From NCBI GenBank assembly GCA_024516035.1, contig CM044957.1, positions 310,001 to 374,000 of the forward strand: 64,000 nt of DNA, in the 5' to 3' direction. The notes beneath the pieces were generated by a model that was given only the letters and a program-made list of their open reading frames with translations, did no database searches and was not told where the DNA came from. Of the stretch, positions 1-10,297 are shown piece by piece. How positions within the stretch are numbered: position 1 is the stretch's first letter; every line of letters starts with the position of its first letter. The DNA comes from Bactericera cockerelli. Lineage: Eukaryota; Arthropoda; Insecta; Hemiptera; Triozidae. Position numbers and translations under genes: made by a program.

Positions 1-309
1 GTTTCTCTGTTTCGTCTTCAATTCCAACTTTTATGTTTTCAGGATTATTCGAGAAATTAATGGCGGCGTGTGCTTTGCATAACTTTGCAAGAAACTTATG
101 GCGTTTTGAAATGTACAGTTGTACATGCATATTTGCATAGTAATAACTCTATGCTTCAAGAGTGTGTAGCACCAAATAATTTAAAATAAAATAAAAATAA
201 TAACAATAAAAATCTGGTGTAAACGCCACACGACTTTCCTTATTCCCCCAAAAAGAAGTCGAATTCCGAAACTGGTGACTCAACGGTAACAGATAACTAA
301 AAATCCATG

Positions 310-478
310 CCAAATTCGTAATCAGCACTTCAAAATCATTGGATTTTTATGTAGGTAATAATAAACATGTTAGTCAAAACGGGTCCCCCCAAAATACCGG
401 TAAATTGTGGCTGAGGCCAAAAAAGTTCAAGATATCAAAAAATGATCAGAATAGACCCTTTTATTTTTTTAATCGAAT
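310..478 (+). repeat. SINE body fragment (family H)
   Basis: Resembles the 3' body of the tRNA-headed repeat at 11632-11862, seen here in the opposite orientation. The shared stretch runs from AATTCG through AATCAGCA to TCAAAATCATTGGATTT, and a later part (TTCAAGATATCAA) also corresponds. No tRNA-like head is seen upstream, so this is a truncated or decayed copy. Confidence 0.5.
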
Positions 479-663
479 AAAATGTTGCTTTCCAACTTTT
501 GAGATTCTGCAACAGGACCCGCCGTTAAGTAGGATGGCCGGATCCAATCAAACTCAACCATGGGACAGACAGGTTGAACAATGCCAACCTCGTGAACGTT
601 TGGGAAAAGGCAAAGTGACAGAAGAAGACATCAATTTTTACTAAAAAAATCAATTTGTTTTCC

Positions 664-728
664 GTTATTAGTACTCGAACCAACAGCCTCTAGAATCTGC
701 CGACTTATCGATCGAGCTACTTACTGAG
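664..728 (-). repeat. tRNA-like SINE head (family E)
   Basis: Read on the minus strand it has the family E pattern: a CTCAGTA-like start, GATCGATAAG, then a B-box-like stretch before a GTTCGAGTAC-type segment. It is truncated and diverged. Better copies lie at 20815, 21737, 40264 and 41203. Confidence 0.45.
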
Positions 729-788
729 ATTTGTTACAATTTTCGGGTTATTCCAGGTTTTTTTGTTTACCCAATAAAGTGGTGAGGA

Positions 789-823
789 GAGAGAGAGAGA
801 GCGAGAGAGCGAGGGAGAGAGAG

Positions 824-861
<38 letters not shown>
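789..861. repeat. GA-rich microsatellite
   Basis: Imperfect (GA)n run with a few GC interruptions. It produces an artefactual S/L-rich open frame on the minus strand that should not be read as a gene. Confidence 0.9.
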
Positions 862-863
<2 letters not shown>

Positions 864-1472
864 TAAAGAGAAAGAAATAATGGTAGACAAAGAGTGCTAT
901 TTTAATTTTAAAAAGGAAAAACATAGCAATTACAAGCACCTGTTAATGTTTCCCTGTTAAGATTGGTACATGAGTGTATAGCAGAGTGAAACAGCTACAT
1001 ACATAGAATACATAGTATAAATACTATACATACATAGATTACATACATAGAATACATACTTTAGTGCTCAGAAAATGGAAAATATGAGAAGAACGGTGTG
1101 AGAAAGATCCTAGATGTAATAGGAAAAAGGTTGGGTGGAAGAGATTGCCAGAGGCAATAACCCCGCCCTTCAGTTAGGACATAATTTATGTATAATAATA
1201 TATCATTAACTATTTCATATAGTGAACAGTACACCCTGAAAAATTCCGTACGTAGTCATAATTAGGACGTATTAGCGTTTTACGATGTACAGTTTTAATT
1301 TTTTTTATGGAATAAAAATTATGGTTCAGCACTGATATTGAATAAAATCCGGAAAGTTGGATGAATATGTGATAAGTATCTGTGTATTTACGATGAGTAG
1401 ATCGTATTAACGTTTTCTCTTTGCACCTGATAAATATTTTTAAAAAAAATAAGACAAATTCATAAATAAATA
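862..1472. other. Intergenic; only a LINE-tail fragment
   Basis: No coding signal. ATACATACATAG microsatellite-like repeats occur at about 998-1060. The stretch 1127-1190 (GGGTGGAAGAGATTGCC followed by CAATAACCCCGCCC and TTAGGACAT) matches other copies at 20948 and 53166, which I interpret as 3' tails of one non-LTR retrotransposon family. Confidence 0.5.
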
Positions 1473-1882
1473 CATTGGAACCTGGATATTTTTACGAGAA
1501 CTGGTTATAAGAGAAACCTCGATTTAATAAAACATTTTTCAGGTCCAATTAACCTCTCTTCAAGGAAAATAACCTCTTTATAAGAAAAATATACCTACAT
1601 AGATATACCTACACAAGATTATGTGCTTTTTCTTATTTTTGTTAACTGTCAACCTTGTATTCCTTTCTTTTTTCATACATAGGTACCTATAATATGTATA
1701 CAAACTATTTTCATCTAAAAAAATCTCTATCTAACTTGGATTTATAATATAAAAACTCATGTATTAGTGTATCCTATATTTATTATGTATTTGTGTTTCT
1801 TATATTCGATATTTAAAAAAACTTGGATATAAGAGAAAAAAATCCAGTACATCTAGTTCTCTTTTGTCCAGGTTCAAATAAT
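1473..1882. mobile_element. Short TIR element, Tc1/pogo-like MITE (decayed)
   Basis: The left end reads ATTGGAACCTGGATAT. The right end, reversed, reads ATTTGAACCTGGAC, giving an imperfect inverted terminal repeat. The interior holds the repeated phrase ACCTCTTTATAAGAGAAA found again at 8085-8295. No transposase is seen. Borders are approximate and no target-site duplication is clear. Confidence 0.45.
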
Positions 1883-1889
1883 ATATACA

Positions 1890-1997
1890 AATTTCACCCT
1901 CTGTTACAGGAGGAGTTCCATCAGCACAGAAGACATCAGCAATACGCTGCTGAATTGATAAATTGAATTCAGAATAAAGCTCGTCAGCAGATGCCAT
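1890..1997 (-). CDS. Possible short exon, unrecognised
   Basis: A minus-strand frame starts at a real ATG (1995-1997) and encodes about 36 residues beginning MASADELYSEFNLSIQQRIA before running into the MITE terminal repeat near 1880. Codon use looks more protein-like than its surroundings, and a GGTGAAAT sequence near 1899 could be a splice donor. I do not recognise the product. It could equally be a decayed transposase piece or chance. There is no supporting partner exon in view. Confidence 0.15.
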
Positions 1998-3179
1998 TTA
2001 TTCGAAGACGATATCAAAATAAAACGCCAGGCAGAGAAAAGAAAAGGAAATTAAAATAAATTTGATGAAAAGTTTAGAACAAAAGTGGAATAGGGAGGGA
2101 GGAATAGCAGCACCCTGTCTTCCACCGCCTTCAAGAAAATAATGATGCACGCTGGAGGACACCTTCACTTCGCTTTCACAGATTTTTTTTTTTCATGTAA
2201 AGTTTTCTACTTTATGTGTTCTTTCTTTTTAATAAAAACAATAAAAAAGTATTTATTTATAATTTGGTAGCGCAGAATTATAGGACATTCCGTATTTTTC
2301 ATATGCCACAATATCTTATTTTTTTCCTCTCTGCTATTTCCAATACTGATATTATTATCAGACAATTTTCCTTTAACTCGCAAGGAGGTGTTATTATTGC
2401 CTTAGGCAATCTCTGCCATTAAACCTACCTTCCGCCACTTTGATTTGCGAAGAGTTATTGAGTAACAAGAAAAGAGGAAAAAGATTTATTTAAAACAAAT
2501 ATATAATTATATACTACCTTTACATAATTATACATACAAAGCAATTCATATTAAAATCACAGGTGATAGACTTCATCCATCTTACCTACTTGCATGAGGC
2601 AATTTTCTTAACATGCAGGTATTGCAGGTAGCATTACCTCGTTGGATCGCCAAAGAAATCCTTTTGAAAGAGAAAAGCCTTGGGGGCCCTATTGCCAGTG
2701 AGACGAACCAAACTATTCAATTTTTGAAATCTCCTTTGTGTCGGTATTGGTCAATCTCTTCCTCACTTTGGTTGGTTGGTTGGTTAAGGTTGGTTGGTTC
2801 TGGCACTCCTACTCCAACATTTAATGGCTAACACGGCTGTTGTTGGTACCGCATCTAAAAAATAACGTCCCACAAGCATGATTCTTCGGGTGGAATTCAA
2901 TACTAAACATGCTTTTTGTGCTGAAAACTATGAGTTAAAAATAAAAGGAAACTATTTTATAAAAATGAAACTACCCCTCAAAACAAGAGGACTGTATCCC
3001 CTTAGTGTGGGGTAGTCGCATTAAATATTATAACCTATTATGTACAATTATTAATGCAAAAAAAGTAAACACGTTGAAAATTTATATGAGGATGATTTTC
3101 ACTCGACTTCCAAAAAGAGAAAAAAAAGAGAGAGCAATTATTCAGAAAAATAAAATGAAAGCAAAAAGAGCTGAAGAAA
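1998..3179. other. Intergenic, nothing recognised
   Basis: AT-rich sequence with poly(T) and short runs of GGTTGGTTGGTT near 2769. Open frames here are short, overlapping and without motifs. I see no RNA gene or element end. Confidence 0.5.
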
Positions 3180-3560
3180 AGATATGGAAATAAGTTGAGG
3201 GGGAGTAAGATGAGAAGGTTTGTGGGGGGGGGGGGGGGGGGGGGGAATAAAAGTTGGGGGAGAGGGTTGAGATAAGAGTTTAAGAGTTTAGGGGTGGAAG
3301 AAAAGGGTGGAAGAAAAGAGTTGGGAGGGTTAGAGGATTGAGGGTGGAGTGGAGGGGGAGGAAATGAGAAAAATTGTATTATGTTGTGAATGTAAGCGCG
3401 AGTGTGGAAGATGATGAAAAAAGGTCTGGAGAAAGCTGAAAGAATGAAACGCATTTGCTTTCCAAAGCTCTCCAGAAAGAGAGAGAGAGAGAGAACTAAG
3501 AGTGCGACAGAGAGAGAAAAAAAGAGACACATAAAGAGAGAGAGAACGCGAAACACAGAT
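3180..3560. repeat. Purine-strand tract with a 22-G homopolymer
   Basis: The plus strand is almost all A and G. A run of 22 G lies at 3224-3245, then GGGTGGAAGAAAAG-type repeats and (GA)n at about 3478-3545. Long open frames on either strand here are composition artefacts. The G-run length may be an assembly or sequencing estimate. Confidence 0.85.
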
Positions 3561-3699
3561 AAGTACGAGAAAGAGAGGAAGATAAAAAGTAGATCCCAAA
3601 GCTGGAAACTAGCGTCGAGCATTGGAATCGCAAAAAACACAACAACAACAACAAAAATGGAGCGGGTTTTAAATATTAGTGAGTATTTTTATGATTAAA

Positions 3700-5030
3700 T
3701 TAGTGTACGATTAATATTGGTATGACATTAGTACCACTGGAATGAAATATGCATCAAATGGTTCAGGGATCTCCTACGTCTTCTAAGTTCTAAGGATAGG
3801 TTTTTAGTGGGTAAAAATCTCACACCCCAGGGAGTGAGGTGGCTGGGTGTCTTTAGAAGATTTTCCTATCCTCACTAAAAAAAGACAAGAACATTATTAC
3901 AGGCAAAAAATAAATATACTGTAATTCTACAGCTTATTATAAATATAATTATTTTAGTTGACATAAAAATAACATACCTACATAGGTCTTACAACCTATA
4001 TCATTACGAAATCTTTCTCCACCTTATAGTGGTAGTATCATGATTTTTAGCATGATAAAAAACAAGATTTAAAAATAACTCTCACATTACATACACAATA
4101 TTAGTTTTCGTAACTCACCAGCACTCATTACCAATTCCATCCGTTGAAACAAAACTACTAGAACACCTGGATGACACGAAACTAGTCTTGCTGAAATAAA
4201 AACAGTTGGTCAACTGCCGGTCATCCTATATCGGAAGAAGTGGACAAACGCGTAATTATTGTCCTATTCTTTACCAGCGCGCGAAGCAGTAATCCGACGT
4301 TAATTATTAAAATTTATTCCATACATTTAATTTCAATATGTAAATTAAAAAATAAATATGTAAATTAAAATAATTCTTTTAAAATTTATTGATGACCTTT
4401 GATCGGAACTGTCGAAATTCCGAGGGTACGCAACCTGTTTAGGATTTTTGTTTCTTGCTCATCAACCAGTTTTTTCTTCGAGTTTATTTGTTTGATACAT
4501 AAATGCCGAAGGGATTTTTTTTTCAATAGCCCCTTGAGTAATTTGCATACACGGGTAACTTTAGGTATGAGAGTAACGAGCAATCATTGCATCGTTTTCT
4601 TTTTATTGGAAGGATTTGAAATTGGTCTTCGATATTTTCTTCAGGTAAGTAAAATGCGTTTTGGAAATTAAAAATTAATTTGAAAATGTGTGTCAAACGT
4701 CCGTTTGACCGGGACAGTCTCGGTTTGAGGCCGCTCTTCCGACGTCCCTTCTGTCATTGTATTATTATTTTTTTTTTTTTTAATGATATTTATTTACAGA
4801 GGAGGCTTAACAATTGTATTATTTTCTGTCTCGCTTTGGCCAACAACATTATTCTGTAAAGGCGGCAACGAAATCACATGGGTTCAACCCCTTAATTTGT
4901 ATATTATATAAAAAAAATTGCAACATTGTTAAAAAAAAAAAAAAAAAAAAAAAAATGATACGTTATTTTGATCACCAGCTTACCGCCTTAATCACTCAAT
5001 AACCAAATTAATGTTTGAAAAAAATTACCA
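3700..5030. other. Intergenic, nothing recognised
   Basis: AT-rich sequence with poly(T) at about 4767-4781 and poly(A) at about 4931-4953. No conserved protein frame, tRNA-like fold or clear element terminus is seen. The long runs of A and T could mark the tails of old retroposed copies that I cannot otherwise identify. Confidence 0.5.
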
Positions 5031-5268
5031 ATATATTAACAGAGATGATTCTGTTGTACAACTATTACAGTCAGAGATAATTCTGTTCTACCACCATTAC
5101 ATTGGCTGAGATAATTCTGTTCTACCACCATTACATTGGCAGAGATAAATCTGTTCTATCAACATTACATTGGCTGAGATAATTCTGTTCTACCACCATT
5201 ACATTGGCAGAGATAATTCTGTTCTACCACCTTTACAATGGCAGTGATAATTCTGTTCTACCATCATT

Positions 5269-5533
5269 TTTTTTTTTTTGTTTTTAAGTGGGGTTTAACG
5301 TCGCTTTCAACTGCCATGGTCATATCACGAAGGGGTTTTACCCTCCATTCGCAGGAAATTCACAAACCTGCTACTCACATTGACCTCACCCAGCCTGAGT
5401 GGGGCCGGGAAAAGCCAGCGTCACGAGAATTAGAATTTGAATGGTCACCCATCCAAGTCTTAACCTCGCTGGATGTCGCTTAACTTCGGTGTTCTGAAGG
5501 GAACCGGTGTATTCAACATGCCATCGACGCTGG
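5269..5533 (-). mobile_element. 5S rRNA-derived SINE (family B), full length
   Basis: Read on the minus strand, the first ~100 nt resemble 5S rRNA: GTCGATGGC, CCGGTTC, ACCGAAGTTAAGC, CCAGCGAGGTTA, then GACTTGGATGGGTGACC, which is the 5S internal promoter (box C) region. A body follows (GTGACGCTGG, CCCACTCAGGCTGGGTGAGG, GCGAATGGAGGGTAAAACCC, TCGTGATATGACCATG, GTTGAAAGCGACGTTAAA), then a T-rich tail on the plus strand. An 11-bp target-site duplication CTACCATCATT flanks it (5258-5268 and 5534-5544), showing retroposition into the satellite. 5S heads define the SINE3 class. RNA polymerase III would be expected to transcribe it. Confidence 0.85.
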
Positions 5534-5705
5534 CTACCATCATTTCATTAGCAGATATAATTCTGTTGTACCACTTATACTTTTAAAGAAATAATTCATG
5601 TTTGGCAAAGGTAATTGTGTTGTGCCCATTGATCAAAGATTATTTTCTTGTAGGTACCACTATAAATTGCATTGGCAGAAATAAATCTCTTGTACCACCA
5701 TTACT

Positions 5706-5889
5706 GCCGACCTCCGTGGCTCAGTGGTTAAGAGCATTGGTTGCTGACCCGGAGGTTGCGGGTTCGAATCCCGGCCGGAGCGGAATATTCTAACCGAGTT
5801 TTCCGCTTCCGGAATGGTATGGACGTAAAGGTGAAGTGCCCTGAAGTAATGCGAAAGCAGTTCCGGGGCACAATAACCTTTAAAAAATA
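5706..5889 (+). mobile_element. tRNA-derived SINE (family A)
   Basis: A tRNA-like head has an A box (TGGCTCAGTGG) and B box (GGGTTCGAATCCCGG). A body follows that contains GCGAAAGCAGTTCCGGGGCAC and ends in an A-rich tail. The flanking duplication ACCATTAC (5697-5704 and 5890-5897) fits retroposition, although the host satellite also repeats this word. Acceptor-stem pairing is too poor for a functional tRNA gene. Confidence 0.8.
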
Positions 5890-6666
5890 ACCATTACAGT
5901 GGTAGAGATAATTCTTCTGTACCGAAATACATTGGTAAAGGTAATTCTGTTGTGCCCCCATTGATCAAAGATAATTTTCTTGTACCACTATTGAATTGGC
6001 AGAGATAATTCTATTCTGCCACCATATTACATAGGTAGAGATAAATCTTCTGTACCGAAATATATTGGCAAAGGTAATTGTGTTGTGCCCTCATTGATTT
6101 CTTGTACAACTATTGCATTGGCAGAGATAATTTTTTTTACCACCTTTTGGTGGTAAATGAGATAGTTGGTAGAGATCATTCTTCTGTACCCAAATAATTT
6201 GGCAAAGATAATTCTGTTTATTTGCAAGCATAAGATTGGTAGAAATAATTCTTCTGTACGGAAATACATTGGCAAAAATGATTGTGTTGTGCCCCATTGA
6301 TCAAAGATAATTTTCTTTTACCACTTTTGCATTGGCAGAGATGCTTATTATACTGTACCCCATTACATTGAGCAAAGATAATTCTTCTGTACCCCCATTA
6401 GCCCCGTTACATTCTCAGATATAATTCTATTCCACCACCATTACTCCGACACCCTAAGGGTTTCGCATTTCCCGAGCATAATTTCTGCACAAAACTTGAG
6501 CATCCGTGGAGCTCAACTTTTAATTGCTTTTCTATTTTAATAAAATTGCGAAACTTAATATTATAAATTGAGAACTCTTTTCGCATTAAGTCTGCACTGG
6601 GACACATAATTATGGCAAAGTTTTCTTCTCTATGTGCCACGCTAGTTTTCTCTCCGGCAAACACGA

Positions 6667-6783
6667 GTGTTGAGTTATGTAATACTTGTGTCTTCGATTA
6701 TGTACTTGAGTCTTGAGTTATGTGCTTGTGTCTTGAGTTATTTACTTGTGTCTTGAATTATTTACTTGTGTCTTGAGTTATTA
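6667..6783 (+). repeat. 20-bp minisatellite
   Basis: About five copies of ACTTGTGTCTTGAGTTATTT with point variants, ending in ATTATTATTATA next to a LINE-tail fragment. Confidence 0.75.
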
Positions 6784-6866
6784 TTATTATAATGAAACTT
6801 GATCAGGTGCTAATGCCTGATATGGCATTCTCTTCCACACCACCCTAGTGTCGTGTGGAAGAGAGC
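6783..6866 (-). repeat. LINE 3'-tail fragment
   Basis: Minus-strand copy of a tail also seen at 53166, 56655 and 60000. It contains a variant of GGAAGAGAATGCC...GGCATTA and CTTGATCA, followed by a simple ATT tail. No coding portion is attached. Confidence 0.5.
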
Positions 6867-7485
6867 ATGGCGAAAAATAGTTAAAACAAGTAGGTGTAGT
6901 TAGGGTTTAATAAACTCAAGAAGAAAAAGGCCCTTTTTCTTGAAAAACAAATGCCTGGTGTTGGTTTACAAAATAAACTTAATAAGCATCTTATTTCTCG
7001 GAGAGAATCAATGGCGCTCTGCTCTAAGATTGGGAGGCGAGCGTTTCCCTTCAAAATCCCCATCGCGGCTTGATAAATGACTTGCGAAAGTAATTATTAT
7101 AAGTCAACAGAACCAACTCTCCCCTTGTCACGTTCGCACCACTCTCCTGTCGTCCCGACTCTCCCGCCGTGCCCATTTTCCCCACTCCATCCTGACTTTT
7201 GTTTTCTTGGGGAGCGGAAGAGAAAAATGTTTCTTTCTTCGCCGTTCTCGAAGCTTATTATTATTTTTTGCCTTTCTTAAATTTCTTACACGATGAAAAA
7301 TGAGAGTTGGCTTTTACCCTCGCAAGAAAGAGGGAGGGAAGTTAATTTTGTTGAGGAACGACTGAGGGAGGCAGTGAGGGATGTGAGGGAGGCACTGAGG
7401 GATATGAGGGAGGCAGTGAGGGAGGAAATCTGTGTAGCCTGATGAAAGTATTCTAATGTTCAAGAGAAATTCCTCAAGTTTAACG
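6867..7485. other. Intergenic; small GAGGGAGG repeat only
   Basis: No gene recognised. At 7355-7432 a unit like GGGAGGCAGTGAGGGATATGA repeats about three times. The rest has no motif I can name. Confidence 0.5.
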
Positions 7486-7580
7486 ACACAGCAGCTAGAT
7501 CGACGAGACAACTACCGACATTCTAGAGGTCGGTAGTTCGATTCCCAAATTATTTTGGAATAAACTAGTTGGAATAGTTT
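7486..7580 (+). repeat. Diverged tRNA-like SINE head (family E)
   Basis: CAGCTAGATCGACGAGACAA, then GTCGGTAGTTCGATTCCCAA, is the family E head pattern with substitutions. A body-like TTGTGATATTCACAC follows. Confidence 0.4.
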
Positions 7581-7911
7581 TGTTGTGATATTCACACATA
7601 CATAATAATATATTATGATAAAAGTATCTATTAAGAATTATTCCGTGTTTGTGAGTGAGACAGATAACTAACCTTTTTAAGATAAATTCTTCAAGTTGCA
7701 GCAAAGTTCAGGGCTGGTAGACAACCAGTGAAAGAGGTACATTAGAGTGGCTGGGTTGTTTGCCCACTGATACCTGAGTAGAATGACCATTGGCTTTAGT
7801 TATTCCACTGATCTGACGAGAACTGGTGCATTCAAAGTGCCATCTGGGTAAAAATATTCAGGGAAAGATAAATTCCAGATACAGTCGCAACTGGATATGA
7901 GATTTTTTTAA

Positions 7912-8075
7912 AAGGTAAGTGTGCCCTGGAACCGCTTTCGCATTACTTCAGGGCACTTTGCCTTTACATCCATTACATTCTGGATACGGAAAATTTCAGT
8001 CAGACATTTCTGCTCCGGCCGCGATTCGAACCCGCAACCTCCAGGTCAGTAACCAATGCTCTTAACCACTGAAAT
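7912..8075 (-). mobile_element. tRNA-derived SINE (family A)
   Basis: Reverse-oriented copy of the family A element at 5706. The head (TTAAGAGCATTGGTTACTGA, then GGTTCGAATCGCGGCCGGAG) lies at the right end, and the body with the AAGTAATGCGAAAGCGGTTC motif lies to the left. The 5' few bases of the head are degraded. Confidence 0.7.
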
Positions 8076-8084
8076 AACTGAATA

Positions 8085-8295
8085 TAAGAGATATGAGATA
8101 ACTGAATATAAGAAAAATATGGATATATAGAACGGTTTCCACATCAAACTACCTCTGTACAAGGGAAATTTAATTTACCTCTTTATAAGAGAAACCTGGA
8201 TATAAGAGAAACATGGACAATGGATATAATAGAACGATTTCCACATCAAACTACCTCTGTATAAGGGAAATTTACCTCTTTTATAAGAGAAACCT
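8085..8295. repeat. Duplicated MITE fragment
   Basis: Two ~100-bp copies share CACATCAAACTACCTCTGTA and TTTATAAGAGAAACCTGGAT. The phrase matches the interior of the TIR element at 1473-1882, so this is probably a tandemly duplicated fragment of that family. Confidence 0.5.
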
Positions 8296-8298
8296 ACT

Positions 8299-8605
8299 GG
8301 ATTAGCTATTAGCTCAGTGGTTAAGCACTCGCTTGCCATGCGGATGGTCCGGGTTCGATCCCCCGTGCCGACAAAAATTGTATTCTTAATTTGGTTACTA
8401 TTGTTTGTAAGGGTTACCTTTCGGTGCGTTCGTGTTGACCCATCCCCTAATTGGGAAGTATTGTGTCACTTCTCGCCCATCAGAGGGGAGGCATACTACG
8501 GGATGGGTAGGCTACAACACAGACCACAAGCGTCTACAGTAGCTCCTGTTTCATGGCTACGAAATAAAAACGGCTGTGAAACACTCCTCTTAAAAAAAAA
8601 ATATA
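8299..8605 (+). mobile_element. tRNA-derived SINE (family C)
   Basis: The head TTAGCTCAGTGGTTAAGCAC, with GCTTGCCATGCGGA and GGTTCGATCCCC, resembles a tRNA with a GCC anticodon loop (Gly-like). The body contains TAAGGGTTACC, CGGTGCG, CTAATTGGGAAGTATTGTGTC, CATCAGAGGGGAGGCATACT, CAACACAGACCACAAGCGTC and CATGGCTACGAAATAAAA, and ends in A-rich sequence. Other copies: 23988, 38136 and 58789 (reverse). Confidence 0.8.
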
Positions 8606-8935
8606 AGATGAAACGGTCCACCAGGTACGGACAATCAACCTTTGCAGGTCACTGAGTGTTGGGCTCAGTCCCTTTAATGTTATTATTATTGAAATAGAAT
8701 CCCGACGAGTACATTCATTAAAAAATATGGAAACACAATTAAAATATAATTTTCTTACAGAGCATAATACTTATAATTTATAATAATATAGAGTGCTGAG
8801 GAGTAATTTGATTACTGGAACGCCATTTTCTATCTTCTTTCTCTCTTACTGAAAAACAATGAAAGTTTTCCCCCAGTAAAACAAGATGATAATAAGATTG
8901 TTAATGTTTAAATATTAGTAACTTCATTGACTATC

Positions 8936-9075
8936 ATGTAGCCTGGTGGTTAAGGCGGTGGACTTGTAACCTGGAGGTTGGTGGTTCAATAAAAAAAGTC
9001 CCAAGAAGGACAAAAAATTAAGAAAACAAGTTTGAGTGGTATTAAATTGTGACATTACGATTTTGAATAAAATAA
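8936..9075 (+). mobile_element. tRNA-derived SINE (family E)
   Basis: The head GGTTAAGGCGGTGGACTTGT, AACCTGGAGG, TTGGTGGTTCAA is followed by the family body AGTTTGAGTGG...TGTGACATTACGA. A small insertion interrupts the B-box/body junction. Confidence 0.6.
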
Positions 9076-9136
9076 ATAGTTATGCAATTTTTTTTTATAA
9101 TCAACTGAATTATGCATTATGTTTGTTTTTGTTAAT

Positions 9137-9346
9137 TGGGTTTAACGTCGCTTTCAACTGCATGGTCATATCACGACAGGGGTAGTACCCCTCCACAGGA
9201 AACTCACAAACCTACTATATGTATACCTACATTAACCTCAGCCAGACTAGGTTGGGCTGGAATGCGAAAAGTCTTCACTTCGCTGGACGTTGCTTAACTT
9301 CGGTGATCCTACGAGAACCGGTGCATTCAACGTGCCATCGACGGCG
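9137..9346 (-). mobile_element. 5S rRNA-derived SINE (family B)
   Basis: The minus strand begins GTCGATGGCACGTTGAATGC and continues CCGGTTCTCGTAGGATCACC and GAAGTTAAGCAACGTCCAGC, closely following the 5S rRNA 5' half. The family B body follows and ends at GACGTTAAACCC. The TTGGATGGGTGACC portion of 5S present at 5269 is deleted here. Confidence 0.8.
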
Positions 9347-9869
9347 GCTAATTATGTTATAGGTAGTTCAAAAAGAGAAAAAAAAATTAATTTCAACTTT
9401 ATTATTTGAAAAGTTTCTCAGTTCTACCTTACATTATAAAAAATTATATTTATATAAAAGGTATATAAAAAAGTAGATTTATACAAGTCTGCTTCGGTAG
9501 CCACACGTAGTCAGAAAGGCTATAGTACCTACCCCAGTCTATTGTTACATTCAGAGAGCAACTTAATGTGATTTAGACTTTCCTCGAGTTTTTCCAACTT
9601 TTAATAGAATGGTATGAAGAGGTGGGGAAAAAAGTTACAGAGATGCACTTGGAATAAAGCTCTTGACGTGAATTTTTGAACAAGGTAGGCCTGAAAGTTG
9701 GGAAAAATGCACAGACTTGGGGCCGGTTACAAAGTCAGGCCTAATACATAATATCTCCCTTGCCTTTATTACAGCATATTAGCTTATGTTGCTATTGGGG
9801 TCGGCATTGTTCAACCTCATGGTTGAGGTTGGTAGGGTGGAGCACTTTTTTTCGGCTGTATGCACTTCC

Positions 9870-10106
9870 CAGCGCCAACGATTCTATTTGAGTTCAACTT
9901 CCTGATTAGGACGGAGGAATTACCCTCCATTCGCTGGGAATCGTACCAGCTAAACACATTAACCTCACCCAGCCTGGGTAGGGCCGGAAATGACAGCCTC
10001 ACGTGTTTGTATATGGAACAGAATTTTCTTCTAAAAGTTTGCCCCAGCCGGGAATCAAACTTGGGATTTCTAGACTACGGGCAGTAGTTACAACCAATAC
10101 GCAGAC
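9870..10106 (-). mobile_element. tRNA-headed SINE with family-B body (family D)
   Basis: Read on the minus strand, a tRNA-like head (GGTTGTAACTACTGCC, CTAGAAATCCCAAGTTTGATTC) precedes ACACGTGAGGCTGTCATTTC, CGGCCC, CCAGGCTGGGTGAGGTTAAT and GCGAATGGAGGGTAA. That second part is the same body carried by the 5S-headed SINEs. Related copies are at 22674 and 52898. Confidence 0.65.
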
Positions 10107-10109
10107 ATA

Positions 10110-10297
10110 ATAATAATAACACTCTTTAGAGGAAGGAAACCATTTACATTTTCTACCACCTAACCCTCAGAGTCTTATTATTATGTATTCAAATTGACGA
10201 GGAAAAATCCATGCACTGGGTGGGATTCGAACTAACGGATTCTTACACTACATGGATTTTCAGACTATAGCATGTTAACCACTTGCTACCAGTTCTA
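10110..10297 (-). mobile_element. tRNA-derived SINE (family F)
   Basis: The minus-strand head is ACTGGTAGCAAGTGGTTAAC, then CCGTTAGTTCGAATCCCACC and CAGTGCATGGATTTTTCC. A tail ends in TTCCTCTAAAGAGTGTTATT. Same family at 20205, 26440, 36311, 39122 and 49045. Confidence 0.7.

Larger units (their letters stand above)
5040..6440 (+). repeat. 34-bp satellite-like tandem array with SINE insertions
   Basis: A unit of about 34 bp (GATAATTCTGTTCTACCACC then ATTACATTGGCTGA) repeats with drift across the block. Units near 5040-5270 are the most regular. Right-hand units vary in length and use TTCTGTACCGAAATA variants. The array is interrupted by the 5S-derived SINE at 5269-5533 and the tRNA-derived SINE at 5706-5889, so it predates both. 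Confidence 0.8.

Noticed and set aside
339..644. 101-residue plus-strand frame
   Set aside because: Overlaps a SINE body fragment and has no recognisable features.
3038..3698. Leucine/serine/phenylalanine-rich or lysine/arginine-rich frames (also 748-939, 50756-51046, 37087-37368)
   Set aside because: Translation of purine or pyrimidine microsatellites, no protein family resemblance.
5433..5533. A 5S rRNA gene
   Set aside because: Only part of 5S is kept, substituted, and fused to a repeated body with a tail and target duplication: a SINE, not an rRNA gene.
5706..5781. Functional tRNA genes (here and at 38136, 49304, 20815 and others)
   Set aside because: Good A and B boxes, but acceptor stems pair poorly, the sequences recur with fixed non-tRNA bodies, and some have target duplications: tRNA-derived SINEs.
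6407..6664. 85-residue minus-strand frame
   Set aside because: No ATG at its start, no family resemblance, surrounded by satellite repeats.
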